Position numbers and translations under genes: made by a program
NCBI GenBank assembly: GCA_047638695.1
Contig: JBLINY010000009.1
Span: 1 to 64,000 of the forward strand
Source of the DNA: JAHECQ01 sp047638695
GTDB taxonomy: Bacteria; Actinomycetota; Acidimicrobiia; Acidimicrobiales; SZUA-35
Direction: 5' to 3'
Length of the DNA: 64,000 nucleotides
Shown: piece after piece, positions 8,632 to 18,156 of the stretch
Position numbering within the stretch: position 1 is the stretch's first letter
How the letters are laid out: each line of letters opens with the position of its first letter
The notes under the pieces: model-generated
The model's database searches: none
Seen by the model: only the letters and a program-made list of their open reading frames with translations
What the model was told of the DNA's origin: nothing

Positions 8632-10965
8632 GTGACCGAAATCGGACCTTTGGCCAACTTGCGGGTACTCGAGGTCGGTGGTGGCATTGCCGCTGCTGTG
8701 TGTGCCCGGCTGCTTCGTGGGTTCGGAGCCGAAACCATCCGCTATGAACTACCCGACCAATACCTAACTGCGGATGAAGAGGTTTTCCTTCTCGCCGGTA
8801 GCCGACGAGTTCGAGCCAGTTCCGCCGACCTGACCTCGTTGGTTGCGGGAGCCGACATCATCATCGAAGATCAGCGGCCCGGTTGGCTGACGGCGCAGGG
8901 GCTCGATCCGCTAGCTCTCCGACGAGCGCGGCCCGAGCTCGTCATCACTTCGATCTCTCCCTTCGGTCAGAACGGGCCGCAGGCACTCTGGCAGACAACG
9001 AACGCCGTGCAGTTCGCAGTGGGCGGCCTGATGACGCTCACCGGCGATGCCCACCGCGAACCGCTTGTCACCGGCGGTGATCAAGCGCTGTTCCTGGGCG
9101 GGCTCCATGCGTTTGCCGCGACGGTCGCCGTGTCCTTCGGGCAGGCACGTCAGGGGTGCGGCGACTGGATCGATATCTCGATGCAGGAGGGCTCGGCTTC
9201 GATGCAAGAGCTCTACGCCGCGATGAGTGAATATGAGACACAGGCGCCGGTCGTGCGGTCGGGAAACAGTGTCCGTTCAACGTGGGGCGTTTACCGCTGC
9301 GCTGACGGTTTCGCCGGCGTCTGCTGTCTCGAGCGCCAGATTCCATCCCTGTTTGCGTTGTTGGGGGTTGACGAGCTTACCGAACCACGCTTCGGTGACG
9401 CCGTGGTGAGGGCTGAGCACGACGATGAAGTCCTGGCTCATGTGATGAGCTTCATGTTGTCGCACACCAAGGACGAACTGCTTGAGCTGGGGCCGACCCA
9501 CCGGGTGCCGTTTGGGGCGGTACGTACGCCGTTGGAACTTCTCGACGACGACACCTACCAAGCCCGGGGCTTCTTCGACGAGGTGATGGTCGGCGAGAGC
9601 CCTGTGCTCATGCCGGGTCGTCCCTTTCCCGGGCTTCCTTGGACGTCTCCAGAACGCTTGCACTCGCCCGACGAAGGCGACGATGGCTCGGACTGGGAGG
9701 CTCGGCCGCAGCGCGAACCGGACGAAGTGTCGCCACCCAAGCCTCCGCTTGACGGCATCCGTGTTATTGATCTCACAGCGTTCTGGGCCGGGCCGTATGC
9801 CACCAAATTGTTCGCCGAGCTCGGCGCCGACGTGCTGAAGGTCGAGTCGCCAGGTGCATGGGACAACATCAGAACGCTGATTCCGCAGGACGCATCGATT
9901 GAAGATCCGTGGAATAGCTCGTACTACTTCAACGAATACAGCCACTCGAAGAGGTCGTTGACACTCGATCTGGCCCAGGAACGTGGGCGAGAACTCTTGC
10001 TCCGTTTCGTGGCAACTGCCGACGTAGTGATCGAGAACTATCGGGCCGACGTGCTCGACAACTTGGGCCTTGATTACGAGGCTCTTCGGGCCGTCAACGA
10101 ACAAATTGTTCTCGTGTCGATGGCAGGGTTCGGTAAAACGGGATCACTACGCAGCCACGTCGGGTTTGGGCCGATCATCGAGATGATGTCGGGGCTGATG
10201 TCGTTGACGGGGTACGGCGATGATGATGTTCCGTACAAGACCGGCATTTCCTACGGTGACCCGGTTGGGGGCCTGTATGCGTCGGCTGCCGTTGTCCTGG
10301 CGCTGAAGCAGCGCGATCACACCGGTTCCGGCCGCCATATCGATCTTGCCCAGCGGGAGACGGCATCGTCTATGGCGGGCCCCGCCTTCGTAGCGGCCTC
10401 ATTGCGGCGAGAGCAGCCACAACACTGGGGGAATCGTCATCCACATTTCGTCCCGCAAGGCTGCTATCCGCTGGCGGGTGACGACGAATGGCTGGTGGTG
10501 TCGGTGAGGAGCGATCATGAGTGGCGGATGGTGTGCGAGCTGATTGGACGTCCTGATCTAGCCGATTGGACGGCGGAGCATCGACGAGCTGAACACGATG
10601 CTCTCGACGACGCGATCGCGGCCTGGACATCGCAGCAGTCAGGGGCTGAGGCGCAACAACGATTGCAGGACGCGGGGGTGCCGGCCGGACAGGTCGTCGA
10701 CACCTGGTCTATTCATGACGATCCGCAGCTGATCAGCCGAGGCTTCTACCGAGTGCTCACCAATCCAAAGATGCGCCCCTACCGCCAGACCGGGCCTACC
10801 TGGCGCCTCACTGATACCCCAGAGATTGAGATGAAGCGGGCCCCCTTCTTTGGAGAACACAACGATGAGCTGCTGGCTGAGCTCCAGATCAGCGGGGCCG
10901 AGTTGCTCGAGTTGGCTGAGGCCAACGTCATCGCTACCAGCCCGATCAACCCTTCGTTCGGGTGA
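8632..10965 (+). CDS. Tandem two-domain family III CoA-transferase
   Basis: Two CaiB/BaiF modules in one 777-residue chain, roughly residues 1-345 and 370-777. Both keep an aspartate at the catalytic position: TGGDQALFLGG in module 1 and SYGDPVGGLYAS in module 2. Module 1 is the more divergent: its N-terminal CoA loop lacks the usual AGP turn and reads VGGGIAAAVC. Module 2 has the standard DLTAFWAGPYATKLFAELG and VKVESPG. Single-domain enzymes form interlocked dimers, so the fusion would make a pseudo-homodimer in one chain. Start GTG 8632. Substrate unknown. Confidence 0.85.
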   Translation: MTEIGPLANLRVLEVGGGIAAAVCARLLRGFGAETIRYELPDQYLTADEEVFLLAGSRRVRASSADLTSLVAGADIIIEDQRPGWLTAQGLDPLALRRARPELVITSISPFGQNGPQALWQTTNAVQFAVGGLMTLTGDAHREPLVTGGDQALFLGGLHAFAATVAVSFGQARQGCGDWIDISMQEGSASMQELYAAMSEYETQAPVVRSGNSVRSTWGVYRCADGFAGVCCLERQIPSLFALLGVDELTEPRFGDAVVRAEHDDEVLAHVMSFMLSHTKDELLELGPTHRVPFGAVRTPLELLDDDTYQARGFFDEVMVGESPVLMPGRPFPGLPWTSPERLHSPDEGDDGSDWEARPQREPDEVSPPKPPLDGIRVIDLTAFWAGPYATKLFAELGADVLKVESPGAWDNIRTLIPQDASIEDPWNSSYYFNEYSHSKRSLTLDLAQERGRELLLRFVATADVVIENYRADVLDNLGLDYEALRAVNEQIVLVSMAGFGKTGSLRSHVGFGPIIEMMSGLMSLTGYGDDDVPYKTGISYGDPVGGLYASAAVVLALKQRDHTGSGRHIDLAQRETASSMAGPAFVAASLRREQPQHWGNRHPHFVPQGCYPLAGDDEWLVVSVRSDHEWRMVCELIGRPDLADWTAEHRRAEHDALDDAIAAWTSQQSGAEAQQRLQDAGVPAGQVVDTWSIHDDPQLISRGFYRVLTNPKMRPYRQTGPTWRLTDTPEIEMKRAPFFGEHNDELLAELQISGAELLELAEANVIATSPINPSFG

Positions 10966-11031
10966 GGCGGGGCTCGAAGTTGGCGAGCTCCGCTAATGGG
11001 TGTTTCAGCAGCCGATGACCCATGATGGAGC

Positions 11032-12135
11032 GTGGACATACTCGTCATTGGTGGCACTGGCCCCACAGGACCCCGCATCGTCAACGGATTGGTCGACCGT
11101 GGGCACACGGTCACAATCCTTCATACCGGCAACCACGAAGTCGACACCATCCCGGCCCACCTCGAACACATTCATACCGATCCCTTCGATGGTGACGCCT
11201 TCCGGGCATCGATCGAAGGGCGGAACTTTGATGTCGTGTTCGCCATGTATGGGCGCCTCCGGTCGATTGCCGAAGTGTTGGTTGGTCGTACACCGCGGCT
11301 GTTCTCTATCGGCGGTATGCCGGTGTATCGAGGATTCGGAGAGTCGACGACCGAGTTCCCTGAGGGCATGCCAATCCCGACACTCGAGACCCAGCCCCTG
11401 GTGGACGACGAGCGGTCGGGCGTCAAGCCGTTCCGAATTGCCGAGACCGAAGAAGTTGTGAGGTCGCTCCACCCGGATGCGACACACTTTCGCTACCCCT
11501 ACATCTATGGCCCGAACCAGATCTTGCCCCGCGAGTGGACCCTGGTGAAACGAGCCCTGGATGGGCGGTCTCGGATCATCGCTCCCGATGGCGGGCTTGG
11601 TCTGCTCACCCACTGCTACGTCGAGAACGCCACCAACGCAGTGCTGATGGCCGTCGATCAAATCGACGTGTCCGCCGGCCAGGCGTACAACGTTGGTGAT
11701 GACGTGCAATTGACGTTCTCCGGCTTCGCCGAAATCGTCGCCGATGAACTCGGGCACGATTGGGAGCTGGTGTCGGTTCCCTGGCCGCAGGCCGACCCGG
11801 CCGCACCGTGGGTGCACAGTCACTCCTCGACTCACCGCTTGTTCAGCACCGAGAAGATACGCACCGAGCTGGGCTATCGCGACGTCGTTTCCCCCGAGGA
11901 AGGTCTGCGAAGGACCATCCGTTGGCAGGTCGAAAATCTTCCTGCCGACAAGACAGTCGCCGACCGCCTCCAAGACCCATTCGACTACCGGGCCGAAGAC
12001 GAGTTACTCGCACTTACTGACTCCTACGCCAAGGCAGTGGCGGGTATCCACTATCCGGTTCAGCCCGGTTGGACGTTCGGCTACTACGGACCCCGCGAAA
12101 ACCCGGGCGGGGCACGCGGTAGTTTCCGGGCCTGA
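11032..12135 (+). CDS. NAD-dependent epimerase/dehydratase (extended SDR)
   Basis: The 367-residue protein begins MDILVIGGTGPTGPRIVNGL, a Rossmann GxxGxxG fingerprint. It contains RYPYIYGPNQ near residue 160 and the YNVGDD segment typical of NAD-dependent epimerase or isoflavone-reductase-like enzymes. A canonical YxxxK pair is not obvious, so the reaction is uncertain; it may be an atypical NADPH-binding SDR. The start is GTG 11032, since no ATG lies in frame before the nucleotide-binding strand. It converges on the 2-oxoglutarate oxygenase gene with a 7-nt gap. Confidence 0.8.
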   Translation: MDILVIGGTGPTGPRIVNGLVDRGHTVTILHTGNHEVDTIPAHLEHIHTDPFDGDAFRASIEGRNFDVVFAMYGRLRSIAEVLVGRTPRLFSIGGMPVYRGFGESTTEFPEGMPIPTLETQPLVDDERSGVKPFRIAETEEVVRSLHPDATHFRYPYIYGPNQILPREWTLVKRALDGRSRIIAPDGGLGLLTHCYVENATNAVLMAVDQIDVSAGQAYNVGDDVQLTFSGFAEIVADELGHDWELVSVPWPQADPAAPWVHSHSSTHRLFSTEKIRTELGYRDVVSPEEGLRRTIRWQVENLPADKTVADRLQDPFDYRAEDELLALTDSYAKAVAGIHYPVQPGWTFGYYGPRENPGGARGSFRA

Positions 12136-12142
12136 TCGCAAG

Positions 12143-13213
12143 TCAGCCGTAGTGCAGTGCCATGTTTTCGGGGTAGCTGCGTTCGAAATAGTTCCAGAGC
12201 TGCTCACCGTAGACCGCAGGTCGGTGCTCGCTGGCCATCTCGCCGACGCCGGCAATGGTCTCCTCTCGACGGGCCATGAACCCGGCCGCAGCGTGACGAG
12301 GGCTGGCAGCGACGGCGGCCACGAAGCGGTCGTCGAGTCGCAGTGGATCAAGAGGGGTGTCTAACGACGGTCCGTGGAAGTAGCCGGCTGAGAATCGTTC
12401 CTCGGCGGTGATGACCCGATGAGGTGTAGCTACGAAGTAGTTCCCGGTGACACCCTGCAGCATTTCGCCCAGGTTGATCACCAGTCCTCCGGGGACAGTC
12501 GGTACATCAATCCAGTCGCCCTGCGGATTCTGAACTTGGAGGCCTGAGGTGGGACCGGGCGCTAGCACGGTCAGAAAACCAGCGTCGTGGTGAGGATTCA
12601 CGCCGGCCTGACCGGCAGGCGTTGGTGGGTAGTGAATGAACTTGGTGAGCGACATTGGCTGGTTACCGAAATATTCGGCGAAGTGCTGCTCGGAAAGGCC
12701 CAGGCCCAGAGCCAAGAGGGCGAGCAGCTTGTCTGCGAGTTGGTCACACTGACGCATCCACTCGAGCGTGATTTCGCGATGGCCGCCAAGGATCTCTTCT
12801 GGCATCCACTGATTTGGGCCAAGTAAGCGGTTATACGAGGGTGTTCCGGCATCCGGCTCGGGAACCAACACCGCCGGCCACTCCGACCAGACGTCGATCT
12901 GCTCGCGGATATCGGGCAGGTTGTTGGTGTACTCCGACCCCTCGGCCTCCCAGCCGCGGAAATGACGGGAGGCCTGTTTGTCGATGATCTGCTTCTGATC
13001 GAGGGGCAGTGAGAAGAAGCGCTGCATCAGATCGAAGACTGATTCGACAATTGCAGCGTCGACGCCATGATCGACGGCGACGAAGAAGCCGATGCGATGG
13101 CAGACATCGCTCAGATGCTCGGCCAATTGCGACTGCTCGGCGACTGTGCCGCCCATTCGGCTGACGTCGATGATTGGGATCTCGGCGAACGAGGTGGTCG
13201 ACGCGGCAGACAT
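12143..13213 (-). CDS. 2-oxoglutarate/Fe(II) oxygenase, isopenicillin N synthase-like
   Basis: Non-haem iron oxygenase of 356 residues with the DIOX_N region (IPIIDVSRMGG) followed by the jelly-roll core. The iron site is H-x-D in NPHHDAGFLTVL plus the distal His in TPHRVI. The 2-oxoglutarate-binding R-x-S is seen in RFSAGYF. The family hydroxylates, desaturates or closes rings on small molecules. A TAGCTT -10 box 6 nt upstream supports ATG 13213. It lies 9 nt downstream of the D-aminoacylase-like gene on the same strand, but has its own promoter-like box. Confidence 0.87.
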   Translation of the reverse strand: MSAASTTSFAEIPIIDVSRMGGTVAEQSQLAEHLSDVCHRIGFFVAVDHGVDAAIVESVFDLMQRFFSLPLDQKQIIDKQASRHFRGWEAEGSEYTNNLPDIREQIDVWSEWPAVLVPEPDAGTPSYNRLLGPNQWMPEEILGGHREITLEWMRQCDQLADKLLALLALGLGLSEQHFAEYFGNQPMSLTKFIHYPPTPAGQAGVNPHHDAGFLTVLAPGPTSGLQVQNPQGDWIDVPTVPGGLVINLGEMLQGVTGNYFVATPHRVITAEERFSAGYFHGPSLDTPLDPLRLDDRFVAAVAASPRHAAAGFMARREETIAGVGEMASEHRPAVYGEQLWNYFERSYPENMALHYG

Positions 13214-13219
13214 GCCGTA

Positions 13220-13225
13220 AAGCTA
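13220..13225 (-). promoter_or_regulatory. -10 box TAGCTT, leaderless start of the 2OG oxygenase
   Basis: TAGCTT ends 6 nt before ATG 13213 on the minus strand. It overlaps the last codon and stop of the upstream amidohydrolase gene. Confidence 0.45.
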
Positions 13226-14929
13226 CTGGCCTCCCCGGATAAGGCGGCCGGGCATTGCTCCGGTGTGTTCTCCGTTCTCGTAGGTGACCTCGCCGTGGCA
13301 AATGGTTGCCGTGTACCCCTGCGCCTTCTGGACCAGTCGCTTGCCGCCGGCTGGAAGATCCCAAACGATGTGAGGGTCCTCGAGCGAGAGGGCATCGAAG
13401 TCGATCACGTTGAGGTCGGCCCGGTAGCCGGGTGCGATAACGCCCCGATCTGCGAGCCCGTACAGCAGCGCGGTGTCCTGGGTCAGTTTGTGCACGGTGA
13501 ACTCAAGGCCAAGTTTTGGTCCCTTGGTCCGATCTCGGGCCATGTAGGCGAGCATGTACGTCGGCACGCTGGCATCGCAGAGCACGCCGCAATGGGCTCC
13601 GCCATCGGAGAGGCCGAACACAGATGTTGGTTGCTCGATACGGATTCGCTGTTGTTCGAGATCGCCCGGATAGTCGCCAACCAGATAGAGCAGCGGCCTG
13701 CCGCTGGCCATAGCGTCCATCAGCGCCTCACGTGGATCACAACCCTTTGCCTCAGCGATCCCGGCGAGCGAATCGCTGTGGCCGGGCTCGTAGCTGAGAT
13801 CGTGGGGGAGCACGAACATCTTGTCCCAGCTCGAGATCATCTTGTTGGTGTCTGCGTAGCGCGACACCTTCGGCTCGTCGGCGAGGATACGAGCTCGGAA
13901 CTCGGGATCGAGCAGCTTGTCGCGTTGTTCATCGAACGAGAGCGTCTTGATGTCGTTGAAAGAGGGAAACTGACGCATCGGGTTGACGGTTCCCTCGAGC
14001 GTCATGAGCACCGAGGCCGGTCGCGCCCCGACCTGGGGTCGAAACTCGACGCCCGCCTCTTTCAGCCGATCAGCGAGCTCCCAGACCTTGTCGCTTACGT
14101 TGGAGGCAACCAGAGCAGTGACGGGACGGCCCGTCTTCCGAGCGATGTGCTCGATCCAATACTGCTCCTCCGGCTGGTCGAGGTGATCGGAGATGATCTC
14201 CATCGTTCCGTGATCGAGTTCGGCGAACGCCTCACCGATAGCCATGATCTCATCGGCCGTTGCGTTGGTCCCGGGGACGTGATTGCCAGCCTTGTCGAGG
14301 TGGCCATAGAACCGTGAGGTCGAGAACCCGAGGGCGCCAGCGGCCATGGCGGTCCGGGTGATGTCAGCCATCGCGGTGATGTCGTCGACCGAGGCATCGT
14401 CATAGCAACGGTCGCCCATGACGTAGTGGCGCACGGCCACATGAGGAACCTGGGCGCCAATGTCGATGGTGTACGGCGTGTCGATGACATCGAGGTAGTC
14501 GCTGAAGCTCTCCCAGCCCCACGGGATTCCCTCATGCAGTGCGGTGCCGGGGATGTCCTCGACGCTTTCCATCAACTCGACCAATGCGGTTTCGCTGCCA
14601 GGCCGGACTGGAGCGAACCCCACGCCACAGTTGCCCATCACAATGGTGGTGACGCCATGCCAGCTGCTCGGGGTTACTTGTTTGTCCCAGCAGACCTGAC
14701 CGTCGTAATGCGTATGGATGTCAACGAACCCGGGCGTGACGATGTGACCGCTGGCATCGATCTCACGAGCTGCTGTCCCGTTGACACCGCCGTCGATGGC
14801 TGCGCTGACCTTCACGATCTGCCCGTCGGTGACGGCGACGTCGCCGACGAAGCCGGGAGCACCCGTGCCGTCGATGATTGTGCCACCGCGCAGAATGAGA
14901 TCGGGTGTGGTGATGGTGTCGCTTGCCAT
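13223..14929 (-). CDS. Amidohydrolase, N-acyl-D-amino-acid deacylase family
   Basis: Zinc-dependent amidohydrolase of 568 residues in the D-aminoacylase/dihydroorotase-like superfamily. Residues 8-20 read LILRGGTIIDGTG, the metal site GFVDIHTHYDGQ lies near residue 70, and further histidines are in EIISDHLDQ and GLSDGGAHCG. The C-terminal strands (GYRADLNVIDFDAL) close the composite beta-domain. Actinobacterial members occur in catabolic clusters, where the substrate is often not an amino acid derivative, so only the class is assigned. GAGGAG precedes the ATG at 14929. Confidence 0.85.
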   Translation of the reverse strand: MASDTITTPDLILRGGTIIDGTGAPGFVGDVAVTDGQIVKVSAAIDGGVNGTAAREIDASGHIVTPGFVDIHTHYDGQVCWDKQVTPSSWHGVTTIVMGNCGVGFAPVRPGSETALVELMESVEDIPGTALHEGIPWGWESFSDYLDVIDTPYTIDIGAQVPHVAVRHYVMGDRCYDDASVDDITAMADITRTAMAAGALGFSTSRFYGHLDKAGNHVPGTNATADEIMAIGEAFAELDHGTMEIISDHLDQPEEQYWIEHIARKTGRPVTALVASNVSDKVWELADRLKEAGVEFRPQVGARPASVLMTLEGTVNPMRQFPSFNDIKTLSFDEQRDKLLDPEFRARILADEPKVSRYADTNKMISSWDKMFVLPHDLSYEPGHSDSLAGIAEAKGCDPREALMDAMASGRPLLYLVGDYPGDLEQQRIRIEQPTSVFGLSDGGAHCGVLCDASVPTYMLAYMARDRTKGPKLGLEFTVHKLTQDTALLYGLADRGVIAPGYRADLNVIDFDALSLEDPHIVWDLPAGGKRLVQKAQGYTATICHGEVTYENGEHTGAMPGRLIRGGQ

Positions 14930-14991
14930 GAGGGGCGCTCCTCGGTTGTCCCACCAAGAACGCTACTACTGACGGGTTGGTAAGAAGGCAA

Positions 14992-15712
14992 TCACGGGTC
15001 GTTTCCGGACAGGAGTGATGACGACAGCGGAACTTCCGCCAGATCGGTTGATGCATCGACGATGTAGTTGCCGGCAACGACCGGCTCGGGCCGTTGGCGT
15101 TCGTCGAACCACGTAGTGTGACACACACCGACGGGGTCGCCACCGGAGGCGACAACCTGTACTTGCTCGGTGAATTGGCGGCGCACCATGGAAACGCCCC
15201 GATCACTGCTGGTCAGACGTTCTGTCGAGTGAAGCGTCACCGGTCCTTGGCCGACCTGGGTTTCGTAGTCGCCCGGGAAGCGCTGGTGTTCTTCCTCGCT
15301 GAGTTCGAACCCAGTGCGGTCGCCGTCGTTGGCATTCGGGTCTCGGTGACGCGGTGCAGCGTAGTTCCGTCGGGGAGCTGGCGGTCTTGGGTCGAGGTCG
15401 TTCCCCACTCGTGGCGTTGCCACTCGATGCGGGGCCAGATGTCTAACCGGGGGTCGAACTGATGGCCGCTTATCGCGTTGTGAAGAATGAAGACGTGAAA
15501 CGGATCCATCACGTTCTCGTGGGCCTGGAACCAATTGCACGGCGCAATGCTTGGACCACCAAAGGCGAAGTGATCGATGATCACGATTTCCTCAGTGTCT
15601 GCGTCTAGGCCGTCGAAAATGTCGTAGAGGGGGAATACGGGCTGCTTGTGGACCGGTCCCATGTAGGTGAAGAGCAGGCCGTTGTACTCCACGACCGGGT
15701 ACCAGGGCCGGG
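14992..15712 (-). pseudogene. Rieske oxygenase fragment, truncated and frameshifted
   Basis: Reading the minus strand from about 15712, RPWYPVVEYNGLLFTYMGP and then ENVMDPFHVFILHNAISGHQF match the middle of phthalate 4,5-dioxygenase-type oxygenases; the first part, including the Rieske centre, is gone. Near 15325-15345 the frame changes and homology resumes with SEEEHQRFPGDYETQVGQG and DRGVSMVRR, typical of the C-terminus. About 60-70 residues expected between the two parts appear to be missing as well. The end is TGA at 14992. The 5' edge is joined directly to a dehalogenase-like fragment, so this is a remnant and not an expressed oxygenase. Confidence 0.8.
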
Positions 15713-16188
15713 AACTTCCTGGCACCGGCCTGGAAACTGGGGTCGGGGAAGGGCGCGTTGTAAGCCGCGACCTCGTCATCGGTCGGTCCCCGTTGCACAG
15801 CCCGCTGCAGCATCTGACCGACGTCCATCACTTCGGCCGTTTGCGACCAGTTCAGCCAACCGTCGAAACCTGGCCCGAGCGACGCTCCGACGGGCAGACC
15901 GGTGTTGCCGATGGCGATGCGATCGAATCGATCGGGTTGCTCAGCTGCCACCCGAAGCCCAATCAGGCCGCCCCAGTCCTGGGCGAACATCGTGGCGGCG
16001 GGAAGGCCGATCGTGTCGAGGAACTGACTCAGCCAGACCACATGGCAGGCGTAGGTGTAGGCAGCTCGATCGATCGGCTTGTCCGACCGGCCGAACCCGA
16101 TCAGATCAGGCACCACACACCGAAACCCGGCCGAAGCCAGAGCAGGAATCATGCGCCGGTACAGAAAGCGTTGATGTTGTGATCTCAC
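15697..16188 (-). pseudogene. Haloalkane-dehalogenase-like alpha/beta hydrolase fragment
   Basis: The readable frame contains FLYRRMIPALASAGFRCVVP, DLIGFGRSDKP and the nucleophile elbow QDWGGLIGLRVA (Asp71 of the fragment followed by Trp), which is diagnostic of the haloalkane dehalogenase branch. It ends at AGARKFPALVP. The N-terminal strands with the HGxP oxyanion region (about 45 residues) and the last third with the catalytic acid and histidine are missing. Homology starts abruptly near 16167 and stops near 15697, where the Rieske fragment begins in another frame. The GTG at 16188 is only the first possible codon. Confidence 0.78.
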
Positions 16189-16213
16189 TCATGCTCGAAA
16201 CTTACCGGTGGCA

Positions 16214-17095
16214 CTACGCCTGGACGGCCGGTGATTCCAACCACCAACCGGCCCTATCTTGGTGACGCCGGATGTGCCCACAGCTCGGGCCGCCGAGATG
16301 TGTTGCCAACACGAGCGTGTGGTCGTCGCAGTATCGCTCGATGAAGCTCCGTCGAGTCTCCGCTGCCTGGATCGGGTCGACATCAGGGGCACTTGCCCAA
16401 TCCGGATGGTCAAACTGCATCGCTGAGTGCACAAGGTCGCCGGTGATGACCGCATCGGAGTCGTTGGAGGAGATGCGGACGCTGTGATGACCAGGAGTGT
16501 GGCCCGGCGTTGGTTCGAGCCAGAGAAGGTCATTGAGGCGTAGGTCGGATTGAATCAGCTCTGCCCGGCCGGCCTCGATGATGGGCCGAACGCTGTCCCC
16601 AGCTACGTCGCCGTAGATCTGTGGCTCCACGCTCCAGTGCTGCCATTCTCGTTCGCCGAACAGATACCGGGCGTTGGGGAATGTCGGCTTCCAACTATCG
16701 CCTTCGAGAACGGTGTTCCAACCGACGTGATCGACGTGCAGATGGGTGCACAAAACGGTGGTTACTTCTTCCGGTGGAAACCCACTGGCTGTTAATCGAT
16801 CCAGAAAGTCGCCCTGCTGCATATGAAAGTTGGGTGACCCCGGCCTGTCTTTGTCGTTTCCCCCGCACGTGTCGATGAGAATCTTCTCACCGCCGATTTC
16901 TACCCCGAACGTATGAATAGACACTCGTAGGTTTCCTGTTGCCGGGTCGATGAAATCTCCAATGGCCCAGTCGTGCTCGAGAGCAATCGCAGGCGTCGCC
17001 ATCGGCACAAGGCGAGTTGGGTCCCACAGTCCTTCTGATTCCGCGATTTTCGTGACCTTGGCCTCACCGACCTGCCAGCTGACTGACTCAATCAT
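16214..17095 (-). CDS. Metallo-beta-lactamase-fold hydrolase
   Basis: MBL-fold metal hydrolase of 293 residues. The metal motif HLHVDHVGWNT lies near residue 120, a further His in TPGHTPGHHSV near 190, an Asp in VITGDLVHS and a terminal His in LATHLGG. The arrangement resembles the lactonase-like (quorum-quenching AHL lactonase) branch, though no signal peptide or extra domain is present. Its ATG overlaps the stop of the upstream aldo/keto reductase (ATGATTGA), so the two are translationally coupled and probably act on successive steps. Confidence 0.87.
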   Translation of the reverse strand: MIESVSWQVGEAKVTKIAESEGLWDPTRLVPMATPAIALEHDWAIGDFIDPATGNLRVSIHTFGVEIGGEKILIDTCGGNDKDRPGSPNFHMQQGDFLDRLTASGFPPEEVTTVLCTHLHVDHVGWNTVLEGDSWKPTFPNARYLFGEREWQHWSVEPQIYGDVAGDSVRPIIEAGRAELIQSDLRLNDLLWLEPTPGHTPGHHSVRISSNDSDAVITGDLVHSAMQFDHPDWASAPDVDPIQAAETRRSFIERYCDDHTLVLATHLGGPSCGHIRRHQDRAGWWLESPAVQA

Positions 17096-18068
17096 GGATA
17101 CCTCCTAGATACCGTTCGTCCGAAGCTACGGCGAGTCTTTGGATTGCGGCGAGCTGGGAATCATCGAGCGTGTTGAACGTCTCAAACGCTGTCGCGTTGG
17201 CCCCAAGCTGCTCGGCCGAGCTCGCCCCAAAGACCACGCTTGCCAGGTGGGGGTGGGCGAAGGCGAAGGCGAAGGCAACATGGGCGGGAGGGATGCCCCA
17301 GTCGGTGGCCAATGAGACGACCTGCGGGGCAAGGGCCTTTCCCTTGGCCAGCACGGGAGACGCGTCATTCGACGCTCTTCCGATATCTCCAGCTGACAGG
17401 TACTTGCCGGTGAGTGTTCCTCCGGCGAGGACGTAGCTGGCGACAAGTCCGATGGGTCCGCGTTCAAATGCCCGAATCATCTCGGGGTCATCAGGTCCGG
17501 AGTGGTCGACAAGGCTCGTGGCCATCTGTGCTGCAACCGGGCGTGGAACGTCGGCCGCTTCGCATATCTCGAGGGCCGTGTGGTGCTGGGCCGCCGTCCA
17601 CATCCCAGTTCCCCAGGCCCGAGCCTGGCCCGAGTCGATCAAACTGCCCACTTGTTCGACCACCGAGGAGATCGGAAGGCCCTCCGGTGGACGGATGGCG
17701 TAGATGAGATCGATATAGTCAAGGCCCATTCGCCGTAATGAACCGTCGAGCTCCGTTTTGGCATCTTCGGCTGGCCAGTGTTCCCACCACAACTTGTTGG
17801 CGACCGTGACCTCATCGCGAACCCAGCCAGCGGCCCGGAACAGATCTCCAAAAACTATCTCGGAGTAGCCGGTTGCTACCGGGGCCTCACCTGTTTCGTC
17901 GTCATAGCGTGCGTCATCGAGAAAGGTAATTCCGGCTTCGCGTGCGGCGCGCATCACCGCGAGACCCATGTCTCGGCCGATGGTCTCGAACGTTCGCCAC
18001 GAGCCGAGCGACATGACCGAAACAGTGAGGTCAGAGGCTCCGAGCTGCCGCTGCGGAAGGGCATTCAT
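17088..18068 (-). CDS. Aldo/keto reductase
   Basis: NADPH-type aldo/keto reductase of 326 residues starting MNALPQRQLGASDLTVSVMS. It has ITFLDDARYDDETGEAPV in the first barrel segment, GLDYIDLIYAIRPPEGLP after it, and a C-terminal cofactor segment near SVVFGASSAEQLGANATAFE. The usual catalytic Asp-Tyr-Lys-His are mostly recognisable (D in FLDDA, K in VANKLWWE), while the Tyr and His positions are less clear. ATG 18068 is chosen over longer starts because TACGGT sits 6 nt upstream. It is divergent from the SCO6745-like gene. Confidence 0.85.
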   Translation of the reverse strand: MNALPQRQLGASDLTVSVMSLGSWRTFETIGRDMGLAVMRAAREAGITFLDDARYDDETGEAPVATGYSEIVFGDLFRAAGWVRDEVTVANKLWWEHWPAEDAKTELDGSLRRMGLDYIDLIYAIRPPEGLPISSVVEQVGSLIDSGQARAWGTGMWTAAQHHTALEICEAADVPRPVAAQMATSLVDHSGPDDPEMIRAFERGPIGLVASYVLAGGTLTGKYLSAGDIGRASNDASPVLAKGKALAPQVVSLATDWGIPPAHVAFAFAFAHPHLASVVFGASSAEQLGANATAFETFNTLDDSQLAAIQRLAVASDERYLGGIHD

Positions 18069-18074
18069 CGGGCC

Positions 18075-18080
18075 ACCGTA
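18075..18080 (-). promoter_or_regulatory. -10 box TACGGT, leaderless aldo/keto reductase promoter
   Basis: TACGGT ends 6 nt before ATG 18068 on the minus strand. Confidence 0.45.
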
Positions 18081-18143
18081 CGGCACCGCAGACGGTCCAA
18101 CAGCGATCGATCGGCCTGATTGTGCAGCCGGCCCCAGCTTGCC

Positions 18144-18149
18144 TATCTT
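18144..18149 (+). promoter_or_regulatory. -10 box TATCTT, leaderless start of the SCO6745-like gene
   Basis: TATCTT ends 7 nt before ATG 18157. Together with the opposed box at 18075-18080 it defines a compact divergent promoter region. Confidence 0.5.
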
Positions 18150-18156
18150 GCCAGAA

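Noticed and set aside
9277..10104. Minus-strand frame of 275 codons inside the tandem CoA-transferase gene
   Set aside because: Antisense to the conserved linker and second CoA-binding loop; no motif of its own.
11005..11973. Long minus-strand frame of 322 codons opposite the epimerase gene
   Set aside because: It lies wholly antisense to a gene with clear motifs, has no recognisable domain, and is the mirror frame expected in GC-rich coding DNA.
13067..14317. Plus-strand frame of 416 codons opposite the amidohydrolase gene
   Set aside because: Antisense to clear metal-binding motifs and without any family resemblance; a shadow frame.
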